From NCBI GenBank assembly GCA_963693365.1, contig CAVNZM010000013.1, positions 7,502,001 to 7,566,000 of the forward strand: a DNA stretch of 64,000 bases, in the 5' to 3' direction. The stretch's first letter is position 1. The number at the start of each line of letters is the position of its first letter. Below are positions 1-17,059 of the stretch, piece after piece. This DNA is from Amoebidium appalachense. Taxonomy: Eukaryota > Ichthyosporea. The notes beneath the pieces are model-generated. The model searched no databases, was not told the origin of the DNA, and saw nothing but the letters and a program-made list of their open reading frames with translations. The position numbers and the translations under genes are program-made.

Positions 1-4940
<4,940 letters not shown>

Positions 4941-5080
4941 AACGATAAAAACACTTTTGCCCAATCGCTGACACGGATGTTGAAGGGCAAATAAGTGGGT
5001 GTTTATAGCCCCAATAACGAACGGAGAACGGATACCGGGGACAAATACTGTAATTTGAACTTTTGAGGTACAAAGTTTGA

Positions 5081-5400
5081 CTACTTTGGGGGTCTCAATA
5101 CGCGCTTGGAGATTTTTCTCCTATCTCGGTACCAATTGTCTAGATCGTTGCGCTGTTTGCAGCGAGCGTGGCAACTTGGTTTTGGGCAGCTATGGCACGT
5201 TACCACCCAGTAAAACGTAACGGGGCACTCACTAAACGTACTGAAACAAACCAAGCACATGTGCTTCTTTTCAAAAGTACTTCGCGTAGCCACGTAACGG
5301 CGTTGTTGAGTCATTTGCCCACACAATACAAAATATGGGTTCCCGCAAGGTTGGTTCTGGTGGTGGAATGAGAACCTGGCAGGTCGTTCTGCCGCTGTTT
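5081..5400 (-). pseudogene. Cys-rich fragment, possibly transposase-derived
   Basis: Read on the minus strand, about 85 residues form a cysteine-rich stretch with CLVC, a single Cys, then CHSCPKPSCHARC, followed by a basic tail and a stop. The CxxC...CxxC...CxxxC spacing resembles the C-terminal zinc-binding segment of piggyBac-type transposases, but I could not identify the catalytic core. Upstream on the same strand the frame runs into poly-Gly encoded by a C-tract. A short motif around TTAGCTTGTGATAAACGG at 4827-4845 recurs at about 5930-5950, which suggests two decayed copies of one element. This could equally be the last exon of an unrecognised minus-strand gene. Confidence 0.3.
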
Positions 5401-5431
5401 GCTGTCGCCCTGGGTGCACAGGTGTGTACAC

Positions 5432-5438
5432 ATGTATA

Positions 5439-5503
<65 letters not shown>

Positions 5504-5509
5504 CCCCCC

Positions 5510-5540
<31 letters not shown>

Positions 5541-5658
5541 ACCCCTCTCTTCCTGTCCCAAACGCCCAACGCCCGCACACGTACCTCCTAGTTTCTCGCG
5601 ACAGGAACCGTGACACATAGACACACCCAAACACACACACACACACACACACACACGC

Positions 5659-5694
<36 letters not shown>

Positions 5695-5800
5695 TGTGCA
5701 CACTGTGATACACACAGAAACACACACACGCACACACGTGTACACACATGAGCACATGCACACACACGTATATGCATGACGTGGATCACAAACACACACA
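5432..5800. repeat. Poly-C tract and (CA)n repeats
   Basis: A nearly pure C tract of about 100 bases at 5443-5540 is followed by interrupted (CA)n with CG interruptions to about 5775. Long frames over it encode only poly-Pro or poly-Gly. Confidence 0.9.
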
Positions 5801-6142
5801 CTCTTCAACATTCGTTTTCTCATAACAGTTTTGGAATAATCAATATTGTACCTGTGCGAGGGGCATGAGAAACCGGCCCCATCTAGCAGACGGGAGCCCC
5901 GCATTCGCCTGCCAGTACTAGTATCTTGTTTAGCTTGTGTGATAAACGGAGATGGGTCTGTGAGAGAGGCTATTGTGTTAAAATTTGGAACGCCATGCGG
6001 CCATGGCATAGCGATGATACTGCGATGGCTAAAAGTGGCATTCCGGGATATCGATTGCTTCGGAATGTGTACAGGATCTCTAAATGCACATGCCCTCTCC
6101 CTCGCAGCTCCGCGGCCGGCACTCCCTCCCCCCTCCCCTTAG

Positions 6143-6177
<35 letters not shown>

Positions 6178-7105
6178 GCTATTCGGCCATATGAAGACAT
6201 AGGCATGAATTTTCTTTGGGGTAACGATCGAACATCGAAATGGGAAAGGCTGTGCTCCGGTTCGTGACATTTTTAGCTTGCAGGCGGCAATGCATTATGA
6301 ACTTGCCAGACTGCCAGCTGAGAGTGGTCAAAGATATCGATTTCGATAATAGTGTTCCCGAGGCAGAGACCCAACAGCAGCATTTTTATTTTTCTATAAC
6401 CGAGTGGTGCCTAACAGAGTGCACAGGTTAACGTATTGGACGGAAAACAACGAGGAATTCGAACAGACACAGAATATTGCAACCGGAGCTGTTACACCGC
6501 CGAGCTCGAGTAAAGTACGACAACTGATACAACTGACTGATTTCGACCCAGACCGACCTTACACGGGAGCCAATCACAATCTATACTTAACCAATTGGTT
6601 ACACCCTTATGCATACCACAGGTTAAAAATAGAAAACTAATACACCTCTCTCTACACAGCTCAGAAACAATTAAATATGATTTATCTCTCACTCATATGA
6701 CTTCGTATAAATATTTATATTATTTTCATCACTGAAATCTACATACAAATATATGTTCTTGTCGATACGAACTCTTGCTCAAGCTAAACTAGCTACGCAG
6801 TTCCAAATATCCAATTCCATTGTCAACCAATAGGAGTCAACTCCCGGAGAACCTGATGCATACATACCTAGTAAACAACATACCAAAGTTAAAACCGATC
6901 GCTAAAGTAGGTCCGTGATCTCAGATAAAAAACAAACAAGAAGAACACACAGACACGTGAGGCACGTGATCGGAGACCGTTGCACAACGCGATATATGAA
7001 GCAGCCCTCCCTCCAATTTTCGACAACGACGGCTTGTACAGCTTTGCCGTCTTGTCTTCGAAACATCGCCGTGGCACCACGACACCAGCCCACGGCGAAA
7101 ACAAA
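5801..7105. other. Lipase upstream region, no gene recognised
   Basis: Normal-complexity DNA apart from a C-tract at 6141-6175. Short open frames at 6240-6431 and 6404-6640 (+) have no recognisable motif and no clear exon structure. The region just upstream of the lipase start (about 6,700-7,100) is AT-rich and then of mixed composition, as expected for a promoter and 5' UTR, but no specific promoter element can be defended. Confidence 0.4.
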
Positions 7106-8677
7106 ATGGACTTTCAATGGCGACTTGCCCGCCTGGCGGTGCTTCTGCTTTTGGCTTATGAGCAAGTTGGGGCCCATCGCACCTTTTCACCCCTTCCTAG
7201 AGATTTTTCCTTCCACGCACCCTCTTCTGCCCGCACCACCGCCGGCCGCCCCTCAGCCAGCCGCCCATGGCACCACCCCGGGTGGAAAACGACCTGGACC
7301 TCCGCTTATAATTATAAGTCTCTTTCCAAATCGGACAGCAGCTTCGAGGCCGACTGGTTGACCTGCCGCCACGACCCACAGGAACTCCAAAACTCAAACT
7401 ATGACCGCTGGTGCCAGGGCCGCTTCCCTTCTTCCTCCTCGTCGAAGGCCTCGCGTTTTATGGCGTATGCTGTGAACAAAGATCGGATTCCCACTAGTGC
7501 AAAAGCGGTTACGGAAAAGGGGAAAGTGTGTGCGCCAGTGGCCTTCGATCGTGCTCTGGCACTGAAGATGTCCTACATCTCCAGTGCCGTGTACAACACA
7601 AACCCAGCCAGTGACAAGTCGTGGCCTGCGGGAATGAAAGTCCTCCACTCTTCTGCTGTGGAGCCCGGATCAGACTATGGGCTCCTGGCACGCACCGCCG
7701 ACGGCAACCTTGTGCTTGCATTTAGAGGCACTGATGATGGCAACGACTGGCTGTCCAATTCGAACATCGGATCTTCACTGCTGGTTTCTGGTGTGGATCA
7801 GAAAGGGCCCCAGATACATCCAAAGGTACACGGTGGGTTCCTCGCCGGGTTCAACAAGATGCGCATAAAAGAGACGTGCACCAGCAGTTACGTTGTTTTC
7901 AGCAAGTGCACGTACGACCACTCCCACCTGTACACGGCGCTGCTCAACGAGCTGCAAACCTCCCCGCCAACAACCAAAGTTTTCATCACGGGGCATTCTC
8001 GCGGTGGTGCCATTGCCTCTATTGCCGCTCTCCACCTCATGTACGACCTTGAACTCAACAAGTTCAGCCCCTCGGCCCAGAATGCACTGAATGCGCTCCG
8101 TAGCGGTCGCAACATCTATGTCTACACATACGGTGAACCGCGGCAGCTGGAATTCCGGGGGGAGCCAAATACGGACACGTCGAAACTAGACGCAATCAAC
8201 AAGTTTCGGTTCACCTACTACGGTGACCCGGTCCCGGGTATCCCCCCCACCGGAACTATGTGCTTCTTCGATGATTACTGCGAGACGTGGCGCCATTGGG
8301 GTCTTGTTCACAGGTACGATGAAATGTCCCTATTTGGTCACATGCAAGCAGTTATGGTTGGCTAACGCACTGACATGGGGTACTTTGGTCCGAGTATTCC
8401 GCCTGCAAGGCTTACCTACATGTACAGTACTAGAGCAGTCATGCAGCATGGTTGAGGCTGTAGGAGTGAAACACTGTGAATTCCAAACAATCTAGGAAGG
8501 TTGCAGTTGAATGTGCTAGTGAATATAGCAAACGCTTGTCTGTTCAATACTGCCTCTCGGCCTGCATTTCATTCAATTTGGGACTTCAAGTAACATTTGC
8601 TGCTTTCTTATTATACAGCAGAACTGTTACGGCTGGGGGAGTCCCTCAAAAAGGTTTAAGGGACGGTGGGGAAGGGT

Positions 8678-8711
<34 letters not shown>

Positions 8712-9540
8712 GCAGAGGGGAAAACCTCGGAGAGCGGTACCGTAAGCAAGAGATGGGAGGGGGGGGGGGGGGATGGGGGGGGGGGCGGGGGAGGATCCTC
8801 GCTTAAAGGTATGGGGAAGATGGGGGAGGGTTTGACTTAATACTGCCTAAGTGAAGATTGCTACACTTTTATGCCGTCTAATAATTTGGATTTTCCACTT
8901 GGAAACGGAAATGATGCTGACATGCCACCTACCCACTTAAACACGCAGATTGTGGCAGGACGACCCCAAGACCCCCGAAAGCGCCAGCTGGGGAGGAGAC
9001 CAATACGGGCTGGTGGGGATGCTTGAGAACAGGTGCATGAACGGCAACTTCCCCGACACGTATGTTGATTGGTCGAGCGACGTTTGGCGCCACTCAATCA
9101 AGGATTCCTATTCGCAGACGTTCCATCGGCTTATTCCTATTCGCTCGGAAGATCTCCCCGCCGGTTGGTACTATGAGGCATGCCTGCACACAGACAACAC
9201 TTGCGCACCCACGACACTTAAGTTTGGCACGTGTATACTTCTTGCTAAAGGAGGCAATCCATTTACGCCAATGTGCATGGCATGGCCCGAAACGACCGCG
9301 CCCCCACGTGTGTCTGTGTCGCTGGATACCTCTAACGGGACGGCAGGTTCGGACATGGTTTATGCGTCTTGTACGGACGATTCGTGCAGTACACAGGTGC
9401 CGGGAACGCAGAAGTACACTGGGGGCGCCTTTAAGTGTATGGGCCCTATGAAGGTTACCTCCGGTGGTGTTGCTAGTGATGTGTACATTCTTGCCCGTCC
9501 CACATACACCGGGTCGGTGTACCCTGAACCCTGGGATTAG
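7106..9540 (+). CDS. Secreted class-3 lipase, two exons
   Basis: Predicted secreted triacylglycerol-lipase-like alpha/beta hydrolase. Exons are 7106-8313 and 8949-9540, together 1800 nt and 599 residues. The donor after CACAG (GTACGA) and the acceptor ACACGCAG join a split Arg codon in frame. The start at 7106 gives a signal peptide of about 23 residues (MDFQWRLARLAVLLLL core). An in-frame ATG at 6980 would bury that signal and is less likely. Family marks are FRGTDD at 206-211, the nucleophile elbow GHSRGG with Ser298, a likely catalytic Asp374 in GDPVPGIPP, and His397 in WRHWG just before the exon junction. Exon 2 adds about 196 Cys- and Gly-rich residues that I could not assign to a named domain. 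The 635-bp intron contains poly-G tracts. The lipase class is secure; substrate and cleavage site are not. Confidence 0.92.
8314..8948 (+). other. Lipase intron with poly-G tracts
   Basis: GT-AG intron whose removal restores one reading frame. It carries G-tracts at about 8680-8708 and 8759-8790 on the sense strand. Reading through it gives a stop at 8363, so an unspliced transcript would encode a 419-residue lipase that retains Ser298, Asp374 and His397 but lacks the C-terminal extension. Confidence 0.85.
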
Positions 9541-10310
9541 TTTTTGTGTTCCTCCACACCCCCACTGAAATTTTAATGTCTTAAACGGGAAATTTTCATG
9601 GTCGTTAATTGTTTAGGGGTTTGTTCGTATGTATATTTGGTGTTGGGGGAGATGGGGGGGAGAGGGGGGGGGGGGGGGGGGGAGAACCCAGCCATCGAAT
9701 AGGTGAACCCAGCCTGTCCCCTTCCCCCCTCCCTCTCCCCCCCCCCCCAAGGGAGGGGAGGGGAGACCCACCCACCCCATAGGCTGCCATAATAGGACTA
9801 TATCAGATAGCCTCAGTGATCGTATATCGTACTACACTTAGCAGCGGCTCAATATATTCCCCAGACGTAAACATTGAGGCGTAACTTATAGAAGCCATAT
9901 GTCGTAAGGTCATACTCTGCGGACCCCCCCCCCTCCTTTCCGCCACCCACCTCCCCTCTCCCCCGGACCCCCTCAGGCTGTCCCCCCCCCCCCCCCCCCC
10001 CCCCCCACTCTCCCCGCCCCCCTCTCGCACTCGCCTCTAGTTGCTCCACCTCCTGCGCACACACGCGCACAAAGTTTCACACGTAGTTAATACACACGTA
10101 CTCATCACCACGCATGTACCACACACACACACACGAGGTGCACAAACGTTGACCAGCGATGAGCACCTGACATGAACATGCAGATACACTCACCCACATC
10201 ACACATACATGCATTCCCCGCCACACACATACACACACGAACACTGCATCGTTAGCACGATAACCTTGCCCCCAATAATTCAACATGTAAATTAGATGAC
10301 CGTTGCATGT

Positions 10311-10344
<34 letters not shown>

Positions 10345-11864
10345 TGAACGTGTGTGTGTGCGTGCGCAAGTGCACGTGTATCTACTTATGAAATGTGCAG
10401 GGTGAGGGAGGGGGGAGGGGGGAGGTGAGTGAGGCGGGACAGGTCTGGGCCTGGGGGGGAAGGAGCCGTGGATAGAAGGGGTCGTTAGAAACTGTTATGG
10501 AGCTTATAAAACACATTGCTGAGGACAATACAAAGCAGACCTTGCAAAGAACACACAATGTGTCTACTGTGCATCCGGCAGAAGAAGAGCACCAGCACGA
10601 AGGGGTGGGATGTGTGTGTGTGTGTGCGCGCAAGTGGGGGGAGGGCCGGGAGGGGGGGGGGGGGGGGGGGGGGGGGGTGGGGGGCGGGGAGAAAGAGGAT
10701 CAGTGGCCAAAACTGAGGCAATTCCTCAAATAAAAAAAAAAAAAAGAATACATGTCACTTCGGTGGGTGAAAAAGGGACTCTGGCCGTGATCACGCGCAT
10801 GCGCGGGAAGGGAGGGAGGGCGGGGGGTGGGGACACACCACCTCACCCACCCACTGTCCCTCCTCTCCCCGGAGGGTAGTTGGGGAACCACCCACCCCCC
10901 GGCGGCTACCCTTTTTTGGGGGGGGGGGGGAGGGGGGGGAACCCACCCACCCCCACGAGGGGTTGGTCCCCCCTCCCCCCCCCCCCCCCCCCCCCCCCCC
11001 CCGGAGGTGGTGGGGAGGGGAGTACCACCACTGCCAGGGCGGCCGTCGATATTTACTACTCCCCCCCCCTCCCCCTCCCCCCCCCCCCCCTTTCATTCAA
11101 CCAGTAAAAATCCCTAGCCTGCTTGCCTGAACGTGTCTATTCTAGGGGTTGGTCATACTCTGCTACATAGTTGTATTGTTGAGTTGAGGGACTTTGCTGT
11201 GCAGTGCTTCAAGGCTGAAACGGCAGTAAACTGTGGTGTCACCACATTAAAATGTGCTGCATTATGAAACATGGGCTGCCCCCTACCCCGTTCCCCTCCC
11301 CCCCCAACCCCCAACCACCCCTCCAATTTCTCACCTTCTCACCCCTCCCCCCCCCCCCCCCTCCTCCCCCCCCCCCCCCCTTGCCGCCACACACACTGCC
11401 TATGTACACACACACACAACACACACATGCGGAAAAAAAAAAAGAAAAAAAAAAAAAATCAAGGGGTTTCACTGTTCTCACCCACCCACTCAGAAGCACC
11501 CAGATACAAACGACTGCACATTAACTCAAATACACAGTACACACAATCATACACACACACACACATGCACAAGCACACGCACACACAAACACATACATGC
11601 GCGCGGGCGCGCGCACACACACACACACACAAACACACACACAACACATAAACACACACACAACACACAAACACACACACACACACACACAACACACACA
11701 CACACACATGTCGTGTACACAAACAAAAGCACATGTCGTGTACACACACAAAAGCACAAAAGCATACACAAGCCCACAAATGTGGGGAATCGATGTATGT
11801 GTCCGTGCACTGAGTCACACATTTGTCCATGCAGTCACACAAGAAACTTAAGAGGTGCCGGCAG

Positions 11865-11916
<52 letters not shown>

Positions 11917-12598
11917 CCCGAGATGCATGTACGAATTCACCCAGGCGCCCAGACAGCCACCCACCTACACACAACACGCATGGACGGAACTACTGTTACA
12001 TATATCACCCATACTGAGTGCCTTTCCATACAGCCATGCAAAGTTTCATGAACTCACCACACGTGCACATTCGTTGGCACATAAAAGTTCCGAGATGGCG
12101 GAACTATAAGGTACACCGCCCGTTTTGTGCTTAAAACTTCAACACACACGCAGGCACTCGAATACACGTTATTCCTCATACGACAATCCAACCTTCGCGC
12201 CGATATGGTATTGTCTCCACCGCCCAAAGGAAACACTGTGATCAGGACAGTAAACTTTGCTGCTTCATGGGAATGAAAACGTAGATATTGTTTTGTGAGA
12301 AAAGATGTAGGCCCCGTCCCAATGTTGTGGGAATGACATTCCGGGGCAAGGAAAAAAGAATGAAAAATTCTCGAATCGCAATAAAAAACAACAATCGACA
12401 TGGCAGATTCCCGTTTCCCAAAACGAAGCCAGGCAAATAAAAAACCCTAACAATCCGCTGTATTGGCAACCCACAAGTATTTTTGTGCTGTGAGACCCAC
12501 AGCTAGATGTTGTCTAATGGTCTTGCTCTCCCGGTGTTCTTTCCACAAAATCCCCCCCCCCTCACCCCGACCCCCCCTCCCCTCTCCCTTCATTCCCC

Positions 12599-12629
<31 letters not shown>

Positions 12630-13108
12630 AAAAAAAAAAAAAACCACCCACCCACCCACCCACCCCACCACGTCTTTGCATTTATCTTTTTTTCACTTTT
12701 CATTTTCTTTTACTTTTCAGTAATTCAAGTAAGTCCGACTGCTCTCCCGCTCCCCGTCTTTCTTTAAACGGCCAGCCTGGGGTGGTAACCTGAGTTGCCC
12801 TGCCTGTCCCAGATGTGGTTGGGATGAGCAGTGTCTCCGCACGCACAGACATACAAATACGGGGGAGACACCCCCCCTTTTTTTTTTTTGGGGGGGGGGG
12901 GGGGGGGAGGGGGAGGGATTGAAGGGGATGGGGGAAGGGGAAGGAGGGGGGGGGGGGGGGGGGATGGAGTATGCGGTGGTACGTGCCATAGATCTCGCAT
13001 GTACGGGAACAGTTGGGCCATTGGAGTGGACGGCTCGAATCGACCTGCCATATAAAGTGGTTGAACGATGAGGCTGTCAATTGGATACGTATGTTTTTTT
13101 TTTTTTTT

Positions 13109-13161
<53 letters not shown>

Positions 13162-13537
13162 CTGCCGGGAATGTAAGGAGACTGGTAAAAATGAAAAACG
13201 GCTGGGGGTGAATACATATGATGGCAAGAGAAGGATCTTGATCACAAGGTCTGCGGTTTAATAGAAAGGTGGTGATAAGGGTGGTGATGACGCACGTGTA
13301 ACTTTTGTTATGAAGGGGGGAGTCTGTCTCTCAGTCTACCTGATGTGGTAGTTTGCAGTTGTTCTAGCAGTTGTAAGAAGTGCTTCCAGGCTGTTTGCAG
13401 CCGGATGGACATGTCTTCATGAATACAGTGAAAAAGAAGTAGTAAGGTAAATAAAATATGGAGGCAAGACCCTGTGGGTCAGGCAGCTCGTCGTCGTCAT
13501 CGATCGTCAAAGGTTCATGTGGGGTGGGTGGTGGTCC

Positions 13538-13582
<45 letters not shown>

Positions 13583-13600
13583 GGTGGGAGGTGGGGGTTT
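9541..13600. repeat. Repeat-rich spacer without recognised genes
   Basis: After the lipase stop the DNA holds C- and G-tracts (9663-9682, 9927-10008, 10651-10685, 10970-11002, 11344-11380), interrupted (CA)n from 11400 to 11915, and two (T)n(G)n composites at 12878-12907 and 13094-13161. A (C)n(A)n composite lies at 12597-12643 and a poly-G run at 13541-13581. The section 11,990-12,530 has normal composition and minus-strand frames of 69-115 codons, but none shows a known motif or believable splice pattern. Confidence 0.7.
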
Positions 13601-14541
13601 AAGATATCATCACGACATCCTCCAGCCAACCAACAGATGACTTTAAGGATGACGACGGTCTTTTTAGTGTGACTTTTAGAACATCCTGAAAGATGGCTTT
13701 AAAATTGCATAAAGAAATCTTCCGGTGCTCTTACCAGAACTATGAAGATATAATTATTCTATGGGAGCGACCATATATAACGTTAGGCCGTCCTAAAGCC
13801 GTCTAAAGCCTTGTGTATATTAATTATTGTGTCTTTTCCTCAATTTATGATGAATCTATATTATATATATGACGTAAATACGTCTAACGCATATCTTGTT
13901 TGTGTCACCATGTACCAATAAAAATATCCCTAGCCAATCGGTGAGTTGCTTTTAGTACGTCATAAAGTCGACAACTCATGTTAGACTAGTACTGAAATAA
14001 CATATTACATAACTACATTTTAAGGATACATTTAGGTTAACCACAACATATCTGTAATACATCTCTGCAAATTCTTCAAGAGGTGTTAAGTATGCCATAT
14101 ATATCCCGAATCGTCTGAATTACAAAAAGTAGTATTAAAGATGAATGATTAATATTGGTGATCGAAACGCGCTCTTGTAGACGGCTGACAGATAGCTTAC
14201 AGATATGCTGGGGATATCTGTATTGTAAAAGTTCATAAATATTGTCTTTTTATAGATTCGTATAAGACATAACAAAGACGGCTCTACGATATGCTTCGGG
14301 GAGGAAACAGATGGAACACGGGATAGGGTTTCGCCGGGGTACAGATATGCTAAAGGTACAATAAGGACGTACTCACAGAGATGTCTTTAATAGCGCCTGC
14401 TAAAGCCGGACGGGTTATGGATAGCTTTGAGACTCAGTCCTCTCTAACTATAAACGGTTATAATGGGTATAGTTCAGGATGGGTTACGGGTTTAGGATGT
14501 CCTAGAGTGGTTTTAGACGGGAAAAAGATGCCGGGAGATGT
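13601..14541. other. AT-richer unique sequence before the LINE remnant
   Basis: About 940 bp of moderately AT-rich, non-repetitive sequence with no open frame of note. It lies just upstream of a reverse-transcriptase fragment in the same orientation and may be old retrotransposon sequence, but no motif supports that. Confidence 0.4.
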
Positions 14542-15358
14542 TTGCTGATGGTGTTTCCCATCAAGAAAATGGTTGCACGGGGTCCCATTCACGAATTTCG
14601 CCCTATCACACTTACGTCCGTCTTTCGCCGATTGTTCGAAAGTGGCCTTCTACAGGCCTTTTCTCATAATCCCACCCTTAAGCAGGCCTCCCAGCTGAGC
14701 CCACTTCAGGCGGCGTTTCGGAATCGTCACTCATGTTACGATCAAATTCTCACACTACACAACGCAACCCAAGGTGATCCCGAGCACCTCGTCTTTATCG
14801 ACTTCAAGAATGCGTACGACACGGTCGACCTCCCTCGCTTGTGGGCCAAGTTGACCACCCGCGGTGTCCCATCCCAAATGGGTCGGCTACTGGAAGCTAT
14901 GTTTACGTTTACGTGCGGACGGGCGGTGGTTAATGGTCGGCTGTCCCCGGGATTTACCCGCACGCGCGGGGTACTACAGGGGTCCCTGCTAAGCCCACTT
15001 CTTTTCAACCTGTATATTGACGATTTGGCTGACGCCCTTTCTGCGGCACAAATTGACGGGGGGTTGCCTTCCAAGGCCCCACCCGCCCTCTTTTTCGCCG
15101 ACGATATTGTGCTTGTCATCCGATCCTATCGAATTACGGCAATATATACGTGTGGTTGAACACTGGTGCCAGCGTAATGATATGAAGGTTAACGTTAAAA
15201 AGTGTGCCCTTTCAGTATCAAAATCCATCCCAACCTGGGACGACGTTTGTATTTTCGGCAGTCCCCTCCCTCGCCCAATCGAATACAAGTATTTTGGGAT
15301 TTGTACGAGTGAGATTGTCCCACAATCACACGCATATGAATTTGGGGGTTTACGCTGA
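14542..15358 (+). pseudogene. LINE reverse transcriptase fragment, frameshifted
   Basis: Non-LTR retrotransposon reverse transcriptase. The first frame (to about 15,110) shows the ordered RT blocks FRPITLTSVFRR, LQAAFRNRHSCYDQI, FIDFKNAYDTVDL, GVLQGSLLSPLLFNLYIDDL and the catalytic FADDIVLV. Coding then moves to another frame (from about 15,115), where the thumb-like HWCQRNDMKVNVKKCALSV follows, so one indel breaks the ORF near 15,113-15,125. The N-terminal and endonuclease parts are absent, and the 3' part ends in the duplicated segment at 15,346. This is a dead partial copy. It may belong to the same family as the endonuclease-bearing element at the right edge, but the two do not overlap, so this is unproven. 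Confidence 0.88.
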
Positions 15359-15535
15359 GGCAAAGAGAACCAGTCTCAGGTATGGGGGGGGGGGGGGGGT
15401 TTGCTCGGAATATCCCCTCAGCGGTATATCATGATGGGGTTTACGCTGTTTACTCGAGGCAAAGAGAACCAGTCTCAGGTATGGGGGGGGGGGGGTTTGC
15501 TCGGAATATCCCCTCAGCGGTATATCATGATCACG
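15346..15535 (+). repeat. Tandem duplication, about 92-bp unit
   Basis: Two copies (about 15,346-15,435 and 15,440-15,533) share a core with AGAGAACCAGTCTCAGGTAT, a G-tract of different length, and TTTGCTCGGAATATCCCC. The repeat starts inside the end of the reverse-transcriptase remnant. Confidence 0.85.
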
Positions 15536-15629
15536 TACATAGATGTCGGGTGGTGACTATATATCAGGGTTTACTTTCTCTACGAGACACCATAAAGACT
15601 ACAAGGAGAAATCAATTAGTTGGGGTTCC

Positions 15630-15631
15630 CC

Positions 15632-15676
<45 letters not shown>

Positions 15677-15708
15677 GGGCTCCCCTCGGGACACTCGGTA
15701 TCAGCTGG

Positions 15709-15757
<49 letters not shown>

Positions 15758-15785
15758 TGTGTTTGTGTGTGTGTGTGCGCGTGCG
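15630..15785 (+). repeat. Poly-T run and (GT)n microsatellite
   Basis: A T-tract of about 40 bases ends at 15,672. After about 35 unique bases an interrupted (GT)n follows, to about 15,785. The two flank the minus-strand LINE remnant that begins directly afterwards. Confidence 0.9.
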
Positions 15786-16463
15786 CTATAATTTTGTAGT
15801 GATGTGTTTCTCAAGCCAATCAATACATCTAATAAACAGGTCGTAGTTACGCGTGTTTAGTATAAAATCAAGGATGTTGTAATTTACAGGTAGGCTATCT
15901 TTCTGGGTGTCTGTTGTGAATGTGACGTGTGTGTGTTGCGGTATTATGTGGTCTATCAAACTACATTTGGCGATACATGACCGGTTAAACTGGTGTGTGT
16001 GTGTGTTGTTTGGGCATGCAAATGATGCCACCTTATACTTATTAGATCTCCACTGTATAGCACGTGTACAGTAAAAGCGTGGTAATTGATCAATAATACC
16101 ATCAGCTAGAGAAAGACCAGTTCTACAGGAAGGTAATATGTATTTAGGTGTTATACACTTGCGAGTGCCATATTTGGCAATATGGTTGAGGCGGTCAGTA
16201 TATATAAAACGAGACATAAGGCTTAGTTTTTCAAGGTGTATGCTTTCATCGGGTCTAGTGTCGTGTGGTATCTTTTTCCATTTGTTATATTGCGTGATTA
16301 TCTTGTGATTGTGTACATGTTTAATAAGTAAGTGGCAGTCCAAAGTCACACACACACTATTGCGGGGTTTATTTGTATTTGTGCCCAGGGGAGAAGGGGA
16401 GAGAGAGGGGAGGAAAGAGGGGAGAGGTGAGGAGGGGACAGGTGAATTTGTACTTGGAGTCAT
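15786..16463 (-). pseudogene. LINE-like 3' ORF remnant, minus strand
   Basis: An open frame of 225 codons, of which about 190 C-terminal residues look like real protein, ends in NYNILDFILNTRNYDLFIRC. The remnant at about 17.77-17.84 kb on the opposite strand ends in a related sequence (TILDHLINAAQYDIVIRC). Two decayed copies of one conserved terminal domain next to a LINE reverse transcriptase suggest the extreme C-terminus of the same retrotransposon class. No known domain was named with confidence. The N-terminal residues (Pro/Ser-rich) come from a purine-rich simple repeat and are probably not coding. Confidence 0.5.
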
Positions 16464-16800
16464 AGGCAGAGACCAGATCCGACGAGACCCTGCCCGAGCC
16501 TCATGGCTCCCCCTATACTATGCCGCTGATTACGCTCATATATGGTAGCAGAGACAGCCCGACCGCCCTCTGATGGCCTAGCCGCTTTCCACTGCGCACT
16601 GCTATGAGCTCGGGGCGAGCTCACTCCCGCCGCCGAGATGGGCCCGGGTACCATATCACCCCCCGAGATGTATGAGTGAGATTGTCCCACAATCACACGC
16701 ATATGAATTTGTACTTGGAGTCATAGGCAGAGACCAGATCCGCCGAGACCCTCATGGCTCCCCCTATACTATGCCGCTGATTACGCTCATATAGATTCCG
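16446..16800 (+). repeat. Duplicated 95-bp segments with copied LINE fragment
   Basis: A segment beginning AATTTGTACTTGGAGTCATA occurs at about 16,446-16,540 and again at 16,706-16,795 with a short deletion. The 35-bp piece at about 16,674-16,711 (GAGATTGTCCCACAATCACA core) is also present at 15,309-15,345 at the end of the reverse-transcriptase remnant. The block is a mosaic of LINE pieces. Confidence 0.8.
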
Positions 16801-17059
16801 GTGGACCCACGCCATATAAAAAGTATGTAAACCCTATGGGGCATACATTTGTTTCAAACGGATGATCGTCGACCGTCGGGTGGAGAGTGCAGGCAGGTGT
16901 CTTCAGTTATTTTGGGATGTGTATCTTGCTAATCTTTCTAATACTGTACACCTATACAACCGTCTTAGTATATTTCGCATATATATTCGCCCTTTGTCTG
17001 AATACGGGTTGCCCTTATAATTACTAGCTATGGCACCCCCTGATGCTATTGATAATGTC

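Noticed and set aside
12054-12474. Overlapping minus-strand frames of 69-115 codons
   Set aside because: Normal composition but three overlapping frames, with none showing a recognisable family. Not called.
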